A stretch of DNA of 64,000 bases from NCBI RefSeq assembly GCF_034009455.1, contig NZ_CP125380.1, positions 4,043,501 through 4,107,500 of the forward strand, read 5' to 3'. The translations under genes were made by a program, and so were the position numbers. This DNA is from Pseudomonas sp. P5_109. GTDB taxonomy: Bacteria; Pseudomonadota; Gammaproteobacteria; Pseudomonadales; Pseudomonadaceae. This document shows, piece by piece, positions 45,901 through 55,681 of the stretch. The first letter of the stretch is position 1, and the number at the start of each line of letters is the position of its first letter. Below the pieces are notes generated by a model. The model was not told where the DNA came from and ran no database searches. It saw nothing but the letters and a program-made list of their open reading frames with translations.

Positions 45901-48900
45901 GACAACACCGGCGGGGTTTGCCCCGTCAGCGCAAGACCTGCGATTCCTGCGCATGCTGTCACGCCAGACCTGGGCGTTCTTCGATCGCTATGTGGGCCCC
46001 GAGGACAACTGGTTGCCGCCGGACAACGTCCAGGAAATACCCAAGCCGACCATTGCCCATCGGACCTCACCGACCAACATGGGCATGGCCTTGCTCTCTC
46101 ACCTGGCGGCCCACGATTTCGGCTATCTGAGCAGCGGACGCTTGCTCGAACGCATCACGGCAACGCTTGAAAGCATGGCCGGCCTTGAGCGTCATCATGG
46201 GCACTTCTACAACTGGTACGACACCCAGACACTGCAGCCACTGGCACCTCGGTATGTGTCCACCGTGGACAGCGGCAACCTGGCGGGCCTGTTGCTCACC
46301 CTGCGGCCGGGGCTGCTGGGGTTGGTCGACACGCCCCTGTTCGATCAACGTACCCTTGACGGCCTGGGCGACACCCTCGATGTGCTGCAGCAGGCGTTGC
46401 AGGACGCGGACCTCGATGACGCTGCCGTGCTTGAACTGCGCGCACGGGTGCAGGCGGCGATTGTCCACGACACCCCGGACAACCTCCTGCCGTTACTCGA
46501 TCAGGCGCAGGCCTTGGCCATCGACACTGCGGCCACCTCTGCTGAAGAAGCACACTACTGGCTGCAGGCATTGCAGGCGCAGTGTGCGGACCTGCGGGCG
46601 GAGCGACTGCGCTTCGAGCTGCCGTTGGCACCCGCCCGGGCCAAGGCGCCGACATCGACACCGACACCCGCACTCAGCCTGCGGCAAATGGCAGAGCTCG
46701 ACTGCACCCTGTGGTTGCCTGCCGATCAGGCGCAAGTGCAGGCGGTGCAACGCCTGGCTCGCGCACGGATCATCCACGTCGAGCGCCTGGCCGAATTGTC
46801 CGCGTCACTGGCCAGCATGGACTTCACCTTCCTTTACGATGCCCAGCGTGACCTGTTCTCGATAGGCTACAACGCCGACGAACGCAGGCTGGACAACGGC
46901 TATTACGACCTGCTCGCTTCAGAGGTTCGCCTGACCAATTTCGTGGTCATCGCCCAGGGCCAGTTGCCGCAACAGGCCTGGTTCACCCTTGGACGCTTGC
47001 TCAGCAACAATCGCGGGGTGCCGGTACTGCTTTCCTGGTCCGGATCGATGTTCGAGTACCTGATGCCGAACCTGGTAATGCCCAGCTATGAAGGTACGCT
47101 GCTGGAGCAGACGTGCCGCGCGGCCGTCGCCTTGCAGATCGAGCATGGCAATCAGTTGGGCATCCCCTGGGGCGTGTCCGAGTCGGGTTACAACACCCTG
47201 GATGCCCACTTCAATTATCAGTATCGGGCATTCGGTGTTCCGGGCCTTGGCCTCAAGCGCGGGTTGGCCGAGGATACCGTGATTGCGCCGTACGCCAGCG
47301 CCCTGGCGCTCATGGTCGAGCCGCAAGCGGCCTGCCACAACCTGCAACGCCTGGCAGCCCAGGGGTCGGCCGGTCGCTATGGTCTGTACGAAGCGGTCGA
47401 CTACACCGAGGCACGTCTGCCACGCGGCCAGCGCTATGCGGTCGTGCGCTCGTTCATGGCACACCATCAGGGCATGAGCCTGCTGGCCTTGACCAGCCTG
47501 CTGCTGGACCGGCCCATGCAGCGTCGTTTCGAGTCGATCCCGTCATTCCAGGCGACGGTCTTGCTGCTGCAGGAGCGCGTACCGAAAACCGCCGCGCCGT
47601 ACCTGCATGCGACCCAGGCGCCTGCCACAGGGGAAAACGCACGCACGCAGGAAACCAGGCTTCGCGTATTCGCCGATCCCGGGCGCAAGCGCCCCGCCGT
47701 CCAGCTACTTTCCAACGGCCGTTACCACGTCATGCTCAGCAGTGCGGGCGGCGGTTACAGCCGCTGCAACGACATCGCCGTGACCCGCTGGCATGAAGAC
47801 GCGACCCGCGACAACTGGGGCATGTTCTGCTACCTGCGCGATGTCAGCAGCGGCGTATTCTGGTCCTCGGCCCACCAGCCGACCCTGCACCGACCGGAAA
47901 GCCATGAAGCGATTTTCAGCGATGCCCGGGCCGAGTTTCGTGTTCGCGAGCGCGACTTCGATACGCACACCGAGATCGTCGTGTCGCCCGAAGACGATAT
48001 CGAACTGCGCAGGCTGCACATCACCAACCGCGGCCGCATGCGTCGTAGCGTGGAGATCACCACCTACGCCGAGGTGGTCCTGGCGCCGGCAATCAGTGAT
48101 GCCATTCATCCGGCCTTCAGCAACCTGTTCGTGCAGACCGAACTGTTGCCGGAGCTGCAGGCAATCGTCTGCACCCGCAGGCGGCGTTCCAGTGAGGAAG
48201 CAGTCCCCTGGATGTGCCACCTGCTGGCCGCCCATGGCGTGGACATCGACGCCATTTCCTACGAAACCGATCGAGCGCGATTCATCGGTCGAGGACGCAA
48301 CGTTGCAGCACCGGCCGCGCTCGATGGCAATGTCCAGCAGCTGTCAGGAACCGCAGGTTCGGTGCTTGATCCGATCGTCGCCATCCGCTGCCGTATCGCC
48401 CTGGAACCCGGGCAAACGGCGACCATCGACCTGGTGACCGGCATCGCGGACAGCCGTGAGGACTGCCTGTACCTGATCAATAAATACCGCGACCGACACC
48501 TCGCCGATCGCGTCTTCGACCTGGCATGGACCCACAGTCAGGTGCTGCTGCGCCAACTCAACGTATCGCAGGAAGAAGCCCGCCTGTTCGAACAGATGGC
48601 CGCTTCGATCCTCTACGCCAATGCCTCGTTGCGCGCGGAAAATAGCGTATTGATGGCCAATCGACGTAATCAATCGAGCCTCTGGGGCCAGGCGATCTCC
48701 GGCGACCTGCCCATCGTTCTGCTGCAGATCGCCACCGTCGAGAACATCGAGCTCGTGCAGCAGATGGTCAAGGCCCATGCCTACTGGCGGCAAAAGGGGC
48801 TGGTGGTGGACCTGGTCATCTGGAACGAAGACCAGGCCGGCTATCGCCAGCAACTCCAGGACTTGATCATGGGTGTGGTGACGTCCGGCAGCGAGGCCTC

Positions 48901-51574
48901 GTTGATCGACCATCCCGGGGGCATTTTCGTGCGTCCGGCACAGCAGTTGTCGAACGAGGATCGGACGCTGATCCTGTCGGTGGCGCGCCTGGTACTGAGC
49001 GAAGGCAACGGCGGCATTGCCGAGCAGGTTCATCGGCGTCACGCCAGCCCGGTGTACCCGGCGCTGGTCCCCACACTCAAGCGCCAGGCAAAGGCAACGG
49101 CGGCCGCTACCCTGCCCGCGATCGAAGGTTTGCTCCTGGGCAACGCCTATGGCGGCTTCAGTGCCGATGGCAGCGAGTACGTCATGACCTTGCAGCCTGG
49201 CAGGCCGACACCGGCGCCATGGGCCAACGTGTTGGCCAATGCGCATTTCGGCACGGTGATGTCCGAAAGTGGTGGCGCTTACACCTGGATGGAAAACGCT
49301 CACGAATTTCGCCTGAGCCCCTGGCATAACGACCCGCTCACCGACGCCAGCGGCGAGGCGATCTATGTGCGTGACGAAGAAACCGGGCATTTCTGGTCGG
49401 TGACGCCACAGCCTTGTCCCGGTACGGGTCCGTACCGTACTCGGCACGGCTTCGGCTACAGCGTCTTCGAGCACGATGAAGACGGTATCCACACCGAGTT
49501 GTGGGTGTATGTGGCGCTGGATGCTTCGATCAAGTTCTCGCATTTGCAGATTCGCAATCGCTCAGGCCGCGCCCGACGTCTGTCGGCGACCTGCTATGTC
49601 GAGTGGGTGCTGGGCGACTTGCGCAGTAAATCAGCGATGCATGTGGTGACGGAAGCCGACCCCAGCAGCGGCGCATTTTTTGCCAGGAACGCCTATTCGA
49701 TCGAGTTTTGCGAACGGGTGGCGTTCCTCGATACCGATTCGACCGACACCAGCATCAGCGGCGATCGCAGTGAATTCATCGGCCGCAACGGCAGCCTCAA
49801 GGCGCCTGCCGGATTACAGCAGGCACGGCTGTCGGGCCGTACCGGTGGAGGCCTGGATCCCTGTGCGGCGATACAGGTGGCCCTCGACCTCGACAACGGT
49901 GATGACCAGGACGTGGTTTTCCGGCTCGGTGCCGCCAGGGATACGGCGTCAGCCCTGCGCCTGGTCCAGCAGTACCGGGGCCTGGGGGCGGCAACCGCGC
50001 AACTCGAGGCGGTCCGCGAGCATTGGCGTTCGCAGCTGGGCGTGATTCAGGTCCAGACCCCCGACCCGAGCATCGATGTCATGGTCAATGGCTGGCTGAT
50101 GTACCAGGTGATCGCCTGTCGCTTCCAGGCCCGCAGTGGCTACTATCAGTCCGGCGGGGCCATCGGCTTTCGCGATCAACTGCAAGACAGCATGGCGATG
50201 ATCCATGCCGATCCCGCCAGCGTGCGTAGCCATTTGTTGCTGTGTGCAGCCCATCAATATGCCGAAGGCGACGTTCAACACTGGTGGCACCCACCGCTCG
50301 ATCGGGGGGTGCGCAGTGGCTGTTCGGACGATTACCTGTGGCTCGCGCTGGCGACCAGCCACTATGTCAACGTCACCGCAGACCTCAGCGTGCTGGCCGA
50401 ACCCGTGGGTTACCTTGAAGGCCGCCCGCTCAATGCCGGGGAGGAGTCCTACTACGACCTGCCGGGCAAGTCGCACCTTGAAGAAAGCCTCTATCAGCAT
50501 TGTGTACGCGCCATCGAACACGGCCTGCAGCGTGGCAGCCACGGCTTGCCCTTGATCGGCACGGGCGACTGGAACGACGGGATGAACCGGGTCGGCCATC
50601 TGGGCCAAGGGGAAAGCGTGTGGCTGGGCTTCTTCGGATTCGAGGTCCTGCAACAGTTTGCCATCACGGCCCAATTGCATGGCGACCCGGTTTTCGCACA
50701 GCGTTGTACCCAGCAGGCCGCCCTGCTGCAGGCCAGTCTGGAGGAGCATGCCTGGGACGGTTCATGGTACCGGCGCGCCTGGTTTGACGACGGCCAGGTC
50801 CTGGGCTCGGCCAACAATGACGAATGCCGCATCGACTCGATCTCGCAAAGCTGGTCCGTACTGTCGGGTGCCGCCTCGCAAACCCGGCGCCGCACGGCCA
50901 TGGCTTCATTCGAGCAGCACTTGGTACGCCCCGACACAGGCGCGGTTTTGCTACTCGATCCGCCCTTCGACGCGGGCTCGCTCGAACCCGGCTATATCAA
51001 GGGCTATGTGCCGGGCGTACGGGAAAATGGCGGCCAGTACACCCACGCCGCGGTCTGGGCCGGCATGGCGTTCGCCGAGCTTGGCGACAACGTCAGGGCC
51101 TGGCGGTTGCTCAACATGATCAACCCCGCTGGCAATGAAATCGCCAGCCGGATCGAAACCTACAAGGTCGAGCCCTATGTCATGGCTGCCGACGTCTACG
51201 GCACGCCGCCACATGCGGGCCGTGGGGGGTGGACCTGGTACACCGGGTCGGCCGGCTGGATGTACCGATTCATCGTCGAGTCATTGCTCGGATTGCAGCG
51301 TGTCGGTACGTCATTGCATATCGTACCGCTGCTTGCGCAGGGCTGGCCTGGCTACACGCTGCGCTACCGCCATGGGGAGACGAATTACCATATCAATGTA
51401 CGTCCGGGCACGACCACTTCGACCACGCTGGACGGTGAGCTGCTGGGCAATGACGCGCTGGAATTGCTCGATGACGGTAAAGAACACCAGGTCCTGGTGA
51501 CATGCCAGGTAAAAGCGCTGCAGCCAGAAACCCCAGGGTGGGATAGAACTGTCGAAGCCGATCTTGAGCGCTGA
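42902..51574 (+). CDS. ndvB: cyclic beta-1,2-glucan synthase (NdvB/ChvB type)
   Basis: 2890 residues, the usual size of these giant inner-membrane enzymes. Order: N-terminal region (1-415); membrane helices near 421-480; family 84 glycosyltransferase domain with LDTDT (about 638) and RRHRWIRGDWQ (about 785); further helices to about 1040; a glucoamylase-like domain (VVRSFMAHHQGMSLLAL, about 1520); a linker of beta-sandwich units; and a GH94 phosphorylase-like C-terminal domain with GTGDWNDGMNRVGHLGQ (about 2553). The enzyme primes, elongates, cyclises and trims periplasmic beta-1,2-glucan from UDP-glucose. No NdvA-type exporter gene is adjacent. Confidence 0.93.
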   Translation: MQNFLTRTLSSLWRSPAIWLRWSAARHKFEYEPILRSDLFNAQQMADHGIVLARQHVLGRLSRKDALLGRLTDNQLLLERSCAALKTVQLSSRRATPAAEWLLDNFYLIEENIRTARTHLPDGYSRELPRLAEGPSAGLPRVYDIALETIAHGDGRVDAPSLDCFIASYQTITPLALGELWAIPIMLRLALIENLRRVASRVMANRDDRNLADDWADRLIEMAERDAKSVVLTVADMARSAPPMTPSFVAELARRLHGQSAALILPMAWIEQTLGESGLTVERLVQMDAQQQSGDQVSISNSIASLRLLAATDWREFVELLSHVEQVLCADPAGIYANMDFATRDRYRHVVERLARHCVQSETRVAQVAIELASTTQPTAGVTGHVGYYLVADGLLSLEQVLHASVPLLERWKRLLQSAPLKFYLCPALLLTLLLAWPFLSSAWRSGTPTWCLVLLAVPALLMTSRLAIGLVNWLVTLTVAPSLLPRLDYSKGIPAEARTLVAVPTMFANAGDIEALAEGLEVRFLANRDAHLHFALLSDFMDAPAEVMPEDAELLTLARQLIEALNHKYADGQVDRFFLLHRPRHWNSTERVWMGHERKRGKLAELNALLRGKGHERFALIVGDITPLSAVRFVITLDTDTLLPRDVAHQCIGTMMHPLNHPVFDEQSGKIVSGYAILQPRVGISLPSTARSTYARLFGSDAGIDPYTRAVSDVYQDLFHNGSFIGKGIYAVDAFEQALEGCLPDNRILSHDLIEGCYARCGLLSDVQLYEEYPSRYSADAKRRHRWIRGDWQVLYWALPWAPKPQGGFAANRLSNLARWKIFDNLRRSLEPGAFLAMLAWGWLGTNEAASWTLAVVILVCLQPVLQSVLALVQKAADIPLGQHLTAALRTSGQHFMRALLSIVWLPSDALLSFDAIGRSLWRMLVSKRRLLQWQPSREVERSSGNALSGMYKSMWIAPALALLLFAALLPTLHVLALAAPLLLVWLASPAIAWWISLPTTPAGFAPSAQDLRFLRMLSRQTWAFFDRYVGPEDNWLPPDNVQEIPKPTIAHRTSPTNMGMALLSHLAAHDFGYLSSGRLLERITATLESMAGLERHHGHFYNWYDTQTLQPLAPRYVSTVDSGNLAGLLLTLRPGLLGLVDTPLFDQRTLDGLGDTLDVLQQALQDADLDDAAVLELRARVQAAIVHDTPDNLLPLLDQAQALAIDTAATSAEEAHYWLQALQAQCADLRAERLRFELPLAPARAKAPTSTPTPALSLRQMAELDCTLWLPADQAQVQAVQRLARARIIHVERLAELSASLASMDFTFLYDAQRDLFSIGYNADERRLDNGYYDLLASEVRLTNFVVIAQGQLPQQAWFTLGRLLSNNRGVPVLLSWSGSMFEYLMPNLVMPSYEGTLLEQTCRAAVALQIEHGNQLGIPWGVSESGYNTLDAHFNYQYRAFGVPGLGLKRGLAEDTVIAPYASALALMVEPQAACHNLQRLAAQGSAGRYGLYEAVDYTEARLPRGQRYAVVRSFMAHHQGMSLLALTSLLLDRPMQRRFESIPSFQATVLLLQERVPKTAAPYLHATQAPATGENARTQETRLRVFADPGRKRPAVQLLSNGRYHVMLSSAGGGYSRCNDIAVTRWHEDATRDNWGMFCYLRDVSSGVFWSSAHQPTLHRPESHEAIFSDARAEFRVRERDFDTHTEIVVSPEDDIELRRLHITNRGRMRRSVEITTYAEVVLAPAISDAIHPAFSNLFVQTELLPELQAIVCTRRRRSSEEAVPWMCHLLAAHGVDIDAISYETDRARFIGRGRNVAAPAALDGNVQQLSGTAGSVLDPIVAIRCRIALEPGQTATIDLVTGIADSREDCLYLINKYRDRHLADRVFDLAWTHSQVLLRQLNVSQEEARLFEQMAASILYANASLRAENSVLMANRRNQSSLWGQAISGDLPIVLLQIATVENIELVQQMVKAHAYWRQKGLVVDLVIWNEDQAGYRQQLQDLIMGVVTSGSEASLIDHPGGIFVRPAQQLSNEDRTLILSVARLVLSEGNGGIAEQVHRRHASPVYPALVPTLKRQAKATAAATLPAIEGLLLGNAYGGFSADGSEYVMTLQPGRPTPAPWANVLANAHFGTVMSESGGAYTWMENAHEFRLSPWHNDPLTDASGEAIYVRDEETGHFWSVTPQPCPGTGPYRTRHGFGYSVFEHDEDGIHTELWVYVALDASIKFSHLQIRNRSGRARRLSATCYVEWVLGDLRSKSAMHVVTEADPSSGAFFARNAYSIEFCERVAFLDTDSTDTSISGDRSEFIGRNGSLKAPAGLQQARLSGRTGGGLDPCAAIQVALDLDNGDDQDVVFRLGAARDTASALRLVQQYRGLGAATAQLEAVREHWRSQLGVIQVQTPDPSIDVMVNGWLMYQVIACRFQARSGYYQSGGAIGFRDQLQDSMAMIHADPASVRSHLLLCAAHQYAEGDVQHWWHPPLDRGVRSGCSDDYLWLALATSHYVNVTADLSVLAEPVGYLEGRPLNAGEESYYDLPGKSHLEESLYQHCVRAIEHGLQRGSHGLPLIGTGDWNDGMNRVGHLGQGESVWLGFFGFEVLQQFAITAQLHGDPVFAQRCTQQAALLQASLEEHAWDGSWYRRAWFDDGQVLGSANNDECRIDSISQSWSVLSGAASQTRRRTAMASFEQHLVRPDTGAVLLLDPPFDAGSLEPGYIKGYVPGVRENGGQYTHAAVWAGMAFAELGDNVRAWRLLNMINPAGNEIASRIETYKVEPYVMAADVYGTPPHAGRGGWTWYTGSAGWMYRFIVESLLGLQRVGTSLHIVPLLAQGWPGYTLRYRHGETNYHINVRPGTTTSTTLDGELLGNDALELLDDGKEHQVLVTCQVKALQPETPGWDRTVEADLER

Positions 51575-51586
51575 GAAACAGCGCTC
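51566..51586. terminator. hairpin at the ndvB stop codon
   Basis: Perfect 8-bp stem GAGCGCTG/CAGCGCTC with loop AGAAA. The left arm includes the first two bases of the ndvB stop codon, whose last base is the first of the loop. It lies between ndvB and a convergent small gene; a short T-containing stretch follows. Confidence 0.6.
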
Positions 51587-51598
51587 TTGGCCCTGGAT

Positions 51599-51766
51599 TC
51601 AGACAGGAAGATTCGGGCCCTGGTGGTGCGGCTGCACGGCCTCACTCAGCTTGATGGGTACCGGCTGGCCAGGCTTGTAATGAAGGGGGACCGGTATGTT
51701 CTGTGGCTGTTTCGCAGTGGGCTTGCCGGGACCCTGGCGAAGATTCGGGTCAATGTGCTTGCTCAT
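51599..51766 (-). CDS. 55-residue hypothetical protein
   Basis: Starts at the ATG at 51766, which has a textbook ribosome site (GGAGG, 6 bases upstream); the longer open frame to 51856 has none. The product is hydrophilic and rich in Pro, Gln and Lys (KPTAKQPQNIPVPLHYKPG), with no membrane segment, so probably disordered. Convergent with ndvB. No known family. Confidence 0.6.
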   Translation of the reverse strand: MSKHIDPNLRQGPGKPTAKQPQNIPVPLHYKPGQPVPIKLSEAVQPHHQGPNLPV

Positions 51767-51914
51767 GACAACCTCCAACGTTAGACGCTGCAGATGCAGC
51801 GTCGTACCCTTGAGCATCGCAGATTGCCGGGCTTGCTTCGGTGCGTTGCCCCGCATAGTGCGCTTTGGAGTAACCTGTCCCGATCAGGGTATTCGCCCTT
51901 GAACGGTGGCTGAT

Positions 51915-52643
51915 ATGTTTGCTGTACCCAAGCCACAACAGAACTACCTCCTGGCGGCGCTTCCCGCGCAAGCGCTGGAGCGTCTGCTACCCCACCTCGA
52001 ACCGGTCGAACTGCCACTTGGCAAAGTGCTCTATGAGTCCGGTGGCGCTCTACGGCATGTCTACTTCCCCACCGACGCGATCGTGTCGCTGTTATATGTG
52101 ATGGAGAACGGCGCCTCGGCCGAGATTTCAGTTGTCGGCAATGAAGGCTTGATCGGTGTTGCAGTGTTCATGGGCGGTGAAAGCACGCCGAGTCGGGCCG
52201 TTGTGCAAAGTGCCGGGCATGCTTTGCGGTTACCCGGCCAGCAGCTCAAGGACGAGTTCAACCGCCATGAAGAGATGCTTCTGCTCATGCTGCGCTACAC
52301 CCAGGCACTGATCACGCAAATGGCCCAGACGGCGGTGTGCAACCGCCACCACTCCATCGACCAGCAACTGTGCCGCTGGTTGCTGTTGTCGCTCGATCGC
52401 CTGCAAGGCAATGAACTGACCATGACCCAGGAATTGATCGCCAACATGCTGGGTGTACGCCGGGAAGGCGTGACCGACGCCGCCGGCAAGCTACAGCGCC
52501 TGGGTGTTATCGAATACAGTCGGGGACACATCAAGATCCTCGACAGGGCTCGGCTGGAGGCGCTGAGTTGCGAATGCTACGCCGTGGTCAGAAGAGAGAC
52601 CGAACGATTGCTGCCTTACTTTCCATTGCGACGTGACTCATGA
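51915..52643 (+). CDS. Crp/Fnr-family transcriptional regulator
   Basis: 242 residues from the ATG at 51915; a GTG at 51906 is possible. Cyclic-nucleotide-binding beta-roll (about 10-130) with VYFPTDAIVSLLYVMENG and GNEGLIGVAVFMGG, a variant without the cAMP-binding Arg/Ser pair. The winged helix (about 165-225) reads MTQELIANMLGVRREGVTDAAGKL. No cysteine cluster for an Fe-S centre. This subgroup is common in proteobacteria and its effector is mostly unknown. Confidence 0.88.
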   Translation: MFAVPKPQQNYLLAALPAQALERLLPHLEPVELPLGKVLYESGGALRHVYFPTDAIVSLLYVMENGASAEISVVGNEGLIGVAVFMGGESTPSRAVVQSAGHALRLPGQQLKDEFNRHEEMLLLMLRYTQALITQMAQTAVCNRHHSIDQQLCRWLLLSLDRLQGNELTMTQELIANMLGVRREGVTDAAGKLQRLGVIEYSRGHIKILDRARLEALSCECYAVVRRETERLLPYFPLRRDS

Positions 52644-52662
52644 AGATGTCCGAAGGGCGCGA

Positions 52663-52693
52663 TTTGCAGAACCATGAAGTGTGGTTCTGCAAA
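52663..52693. terminator. strong bidirectional hairpin
   Basis: Perfect 12-bp stem TTTGCAGAACCA/TGGTTCTGCAAA with a 7-base loop, between the convergent Crp/Fnr and GGDEF-EAL genes. The arms end in A/T triplets on both sides, which suits termination in both directions. Confidence 0.75.
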
Positions 52694-52723
52694 GTTGCCA
52701 GGCACCTGCGAAGTTATGGCGAT

Positions 52724-55222
52724 TTAGTCTTGGTCCTGGAAATCAGTGCTCGCCATTAATCTTTCGTGAACATACGCCTCAAATTGTTCGGCTGGCAGTG
52801 GCGGGGAAAACAGGAAGCCCTGGTAGGTCTGACAGCCATGCTTGAGCAGAAAGGTCCGCTGAGCTTCTGTCTCCACACCTTCCGCAATCACCGAAAGCCC
52901 CAATATCTGGCTCATGCTCACAATCGCGCAGGCGATGGCGGCGTCACTGGGATCAACCAGCACATCTCTGATAAACGACTGGTCGATCTTGAGTTGATCC
53001 AGCGGAAGGCTCTTCAGGTATGACAGTGACGAGTAGCCGGTTCCGAAATCATCCAGCGAAAGGCCTATGCCGATCTCTTTCAACTCGATCATTTTAGCGA
53101 CAGTACCTTCCATATCCTCTATCAGCAGGCCTTCGGTCAGTTCCAGTTTCAATTTCTTCGGATCGGCCCCCGTGTGTCTCAGTACTTGCAGTACCTCCTC
53201 GACGAAGTCCGGATGGTGAAACTGGCGGGCGCTGACATTCACAGCCATACCCAGTCGGGCGGTTTGCGAATGCTTTGCCCAGGCAACCAGCTGAGCGCAG
53301 GCTGCCTGCAGCGCCCAACGGCCTAACGGCAGAATCAACCCCGTTTCCTCTGCCAATGGAATGAAATCGCCTGGAAACACGACTCCGCGCTCAGGATTCT
53401 GCCATCTCATCAGTGCCTCTGCGCCAATGATACGGCCCTCACTATTCACCTGCGGCTGGTAATGAAGAAGGAATTCGTTGTCCTGCAAGCCTCGGCGCAA
53501 GTCTACTTCCAGTCTGGCGCGTGCCGTGGCAACCGCCTGCATTTGCGGATCGAAGAAGCGCATGGTATTGCGGCCCGCCGCCTTGGCGCGATACATCGCC
53601 AGGTCAGCGCGCTTCATAATATCGTCCACTGTGCTCAGCTGCCCCTGGAACAGCGCAATGCCGAGGCTGGGGGTGCTGTGGTGCTCATATCCATCCAGCT
53701 GGTAGGAAATGTTCAGAGCGTTGAGAATTTTTTCGCCAATAGCCTTGGCCTGGATAGCTGCTTCTGGAGGATTCTCATTAAGGCCATCCAGCAGGACGAC
53801 GAACTCGTCTCCGCCCAGGCGAGCCACGGTGTCGCTCTCGCGTATGCAGCCGCAAAGGCGCAGAGCAACTTGCTGCAGCAACATGTCGCCTCTGTCATGC
53901 CCCAGCGTGTCGTTCAGTGCCTTGAAGTTATCCAGGTCAATGAGAATGATCGCGCTCGTCTGCAGGATACGGGGGCTGCCCGCCAGCAGATGCTGTAACC
54001 GGTCCAACATGAGCCGCCTGTTGGCCAGCCCGGTCAACTGATCGTAGAAGGCCAAACGCTGGACTTCTTGCTCAGCGGTCTTACGGTGGGTGATGTCAGT
54101 ATTGATCGACAGAACGGATTGCGGCTGGCCCTCATCGTCTCGCACCAGGGTTCGATGACTTTCGAACGTGATGGTGCAGCCATCCCGGCGTCGAAGTGTA
54201 ACTTCGTCCGCCCAGTCACCCGTTTCTATCAGGCTGTTAGTGGCCGCATTGAAAGCGGCGCTACCCTGGTAGATCAACTCCTGTGCCGACTTGCCGAGTG
54301 CCTCTTCCTTTGACAGACCGTAGAGACGCTCGGCACTTTTGTTCCAGTACAGGATGCGGTTATCCATCCCATGAACGACAATGGCGTCCTGGGCCTTGTC
54401 CAGCAGCGATGCTTGCTGGCGGGCCTGCATCTCGCTTTCGCGCAGCACTGCCAGATAACCTTCCCTTTCGGCTGCTTGCGACTCCATTTCGCGCCTGATC
54501 TTGCCTCCGTAGATAACGGCCGCACTGACCATCAGTAGCACGAACACCATGATCGCGTATTCGACCCGGCGCAGTTCTTCGACCGACTCAAGCTCCTCCT
54601 CCAGAAGCTTGCTTTGAACCAGGCCAACGCGATCGCGCACGGTACTGAGTGAGGCGAGCACCAGGGCAAACTTCCTGTCCATCGTTGCCATGCGTTTGCC
54701 GGCATTATCCGACTGCCCTTCCCTGAAGTAGGAAAAGATCAGCAAGGCCTCGTTCACCATTTCGACCATCGCGGCATCAACTGCAGCCACCTCATCCTTC
54801 AATGCAAGGATAAAGGCTTGGATATCTGCACTGTGTTCAGCCTCATTGGCGATCCGTACTTCCAACTGTTTTTTGGTCATAGCCAAATGCTCGTTGAAGG
54901 CGCGCAAGGCTTCATTCATGTTCCGCGATTCGGCTTCAACATTATGTGTGTCGAACACATTATTGCCCGGCGCATTGACTGTGGAAGCCAGGCTGCCCAG
55001 CGTTGAATAGCTCGACAGCTGTTGGACCCACGACTGGTTTGCCTTGATGGAGCGGTGATAGGTATCGACGATCAGGTGATTCAATAGCACGCTCAGCACA
55101 ACAACCAGCACGTCGAATCCCGCAAGAAAAAAGTACATGCGGTGCCATTTGGTCGAGCGCGGCTTATTTGAAAGGGTGGGTATGGCTTGCTGTGCGGCGC
55201 TTTTATTCCTGAAAGAATCCAT
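52724..55222 (-). CDS. membrane GGDEF-EAL protein with PAS domain
   Basis: 832 residues from the ATG at 55222, which has GGAG 8 bases upstream; the upstream extension to 55453 has no support. Membrane helix (about 29-51), a mostly helical periplasmic sensor, second helix (about 218-240), PAS (about 265-385), GGDEF with intact RLGGDEFVVLLDG (about 471), then EAL with GAEALMRW (about 602), DDFGTGYSSLSYL and EGVET. Both catalytic motifs look intact, so it may make or degrade c-di-GMP. In most such hybrids one activity dominates, commonly the phosphodiesterase. Confidence 0.9.
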   Translation of the reverse strand: MDSFRNKSAAQQAIPTLSNKPRSTKWHRMYFFLAGFDVLVVVLSVLLNHLIVDTYHRSIKANQSWVQQLSSYSTLGSLASTVNAPGNNVFDTHNVEAESRNMNEALRAFNEHLAMTKKQLEVRIANEAEHSADIQAFILALKDEVAAVDAAMVEMVNEALLIFSYFREGQSDNAGKRMATMDRKFALVLASLSTVRDRVGLVQSKLLEEELESVEELRRVEYAIMVFVLLMVSAAVIYGGKIRREMESQAAEREGYLAVLRESEMQARQQASLLDKAQDAIVVHGMDNRILYWNKSAERLYGLSKEEALGKSAQELIYQGSAAFNAATNSLIETGDWADEVTLRRRDGCTITFESHRTLVRDDEGQPQSVLSINTDITHRKTAEQEVQRLAFYDQLTGLANRRLMLDRLQHLLAGSPRILQTSAIILIDLDNFKALNDTLGHDRGDMLLQQVALRLCGCIRESDTVARLGGDEFVVLLDGLNENPPEAAIQAKAIGEKILNALNISYQLDGYEHHSTPSLGIALFQGQLSTVDDIMKRADLAMYRAKAAGRNTMRFFDPQMQAVATARARLEVDLRRGLQDNEFLLHYQPQVNSEGRIIGAEALMRWQNPERGVVFPGDFIPLAEETGLILPLGRWALQAACAQLVAWAKHSQTARLGMAVNVSARQFHHPDFVEEVLQVLRHTGADPKKLKLELTEGLLIEDMEGTVAKMIELKEIGIGLSLDDFGTGYSSLSYLKSLPLDQLKIDQSFIRDVLVDPSDAAIACAIVSMSQILGLSVIAEGVETEAQRTFLLKHGCQTYQGFLFSPPLPAEQFEAYVHERLMASTDFQDQD

Positions 55223-55681
55223 TTCACAATCTCCAAACATAATCCTTCTAAATTGAGCAATAGAAGCGGTATTCGGAAACCCGTTAACCTTTTGTGCCGA
55301 CAACGATTGTCCTCGCTCTCCAGTGTAGAACTGAATGTCGGCATTCACTTTTGCCAGATGTTCTGTTCCTTTCAATTTCTTCAGCCTCGTTCTGCGCCTC
55401 TGACGAGCGTGCAGAACTTGGCCAGCATGCCTGGGGCGAACGTTGCGGGTCATTTCCGCGCAGCCTGCCGGACTGCCTGATCAGTTTCGTCAGCAGACCA
55501 AGCATAGCCACTAATTTGCCATTATTCTGGTCGCCGACTACTCCAGGTCGGTAGCAGCGCCCTTGATGGTCGGCAGCTTTCGGCCCAGAAGCGGCCCATA
55601 TACGGTCATTTACAGCCCAGAAAAAACTGAGACCCAACCGAGTATGGGATATCTTGCCTGCCTCGAAACCGGCTTGTATTC
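55223..55681. other. 459-base region between GGDEF-EAL gene and nucleotide-kinase-like gene
   Basis: No gene supported; open frames here lack ribosome sites. It contains the extragenic motif CGGCCCAGAAGCGGCC (55581-55596), seen also before ndvB. The promoters of both flanking genes should lie here. Confidence 0.5.
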
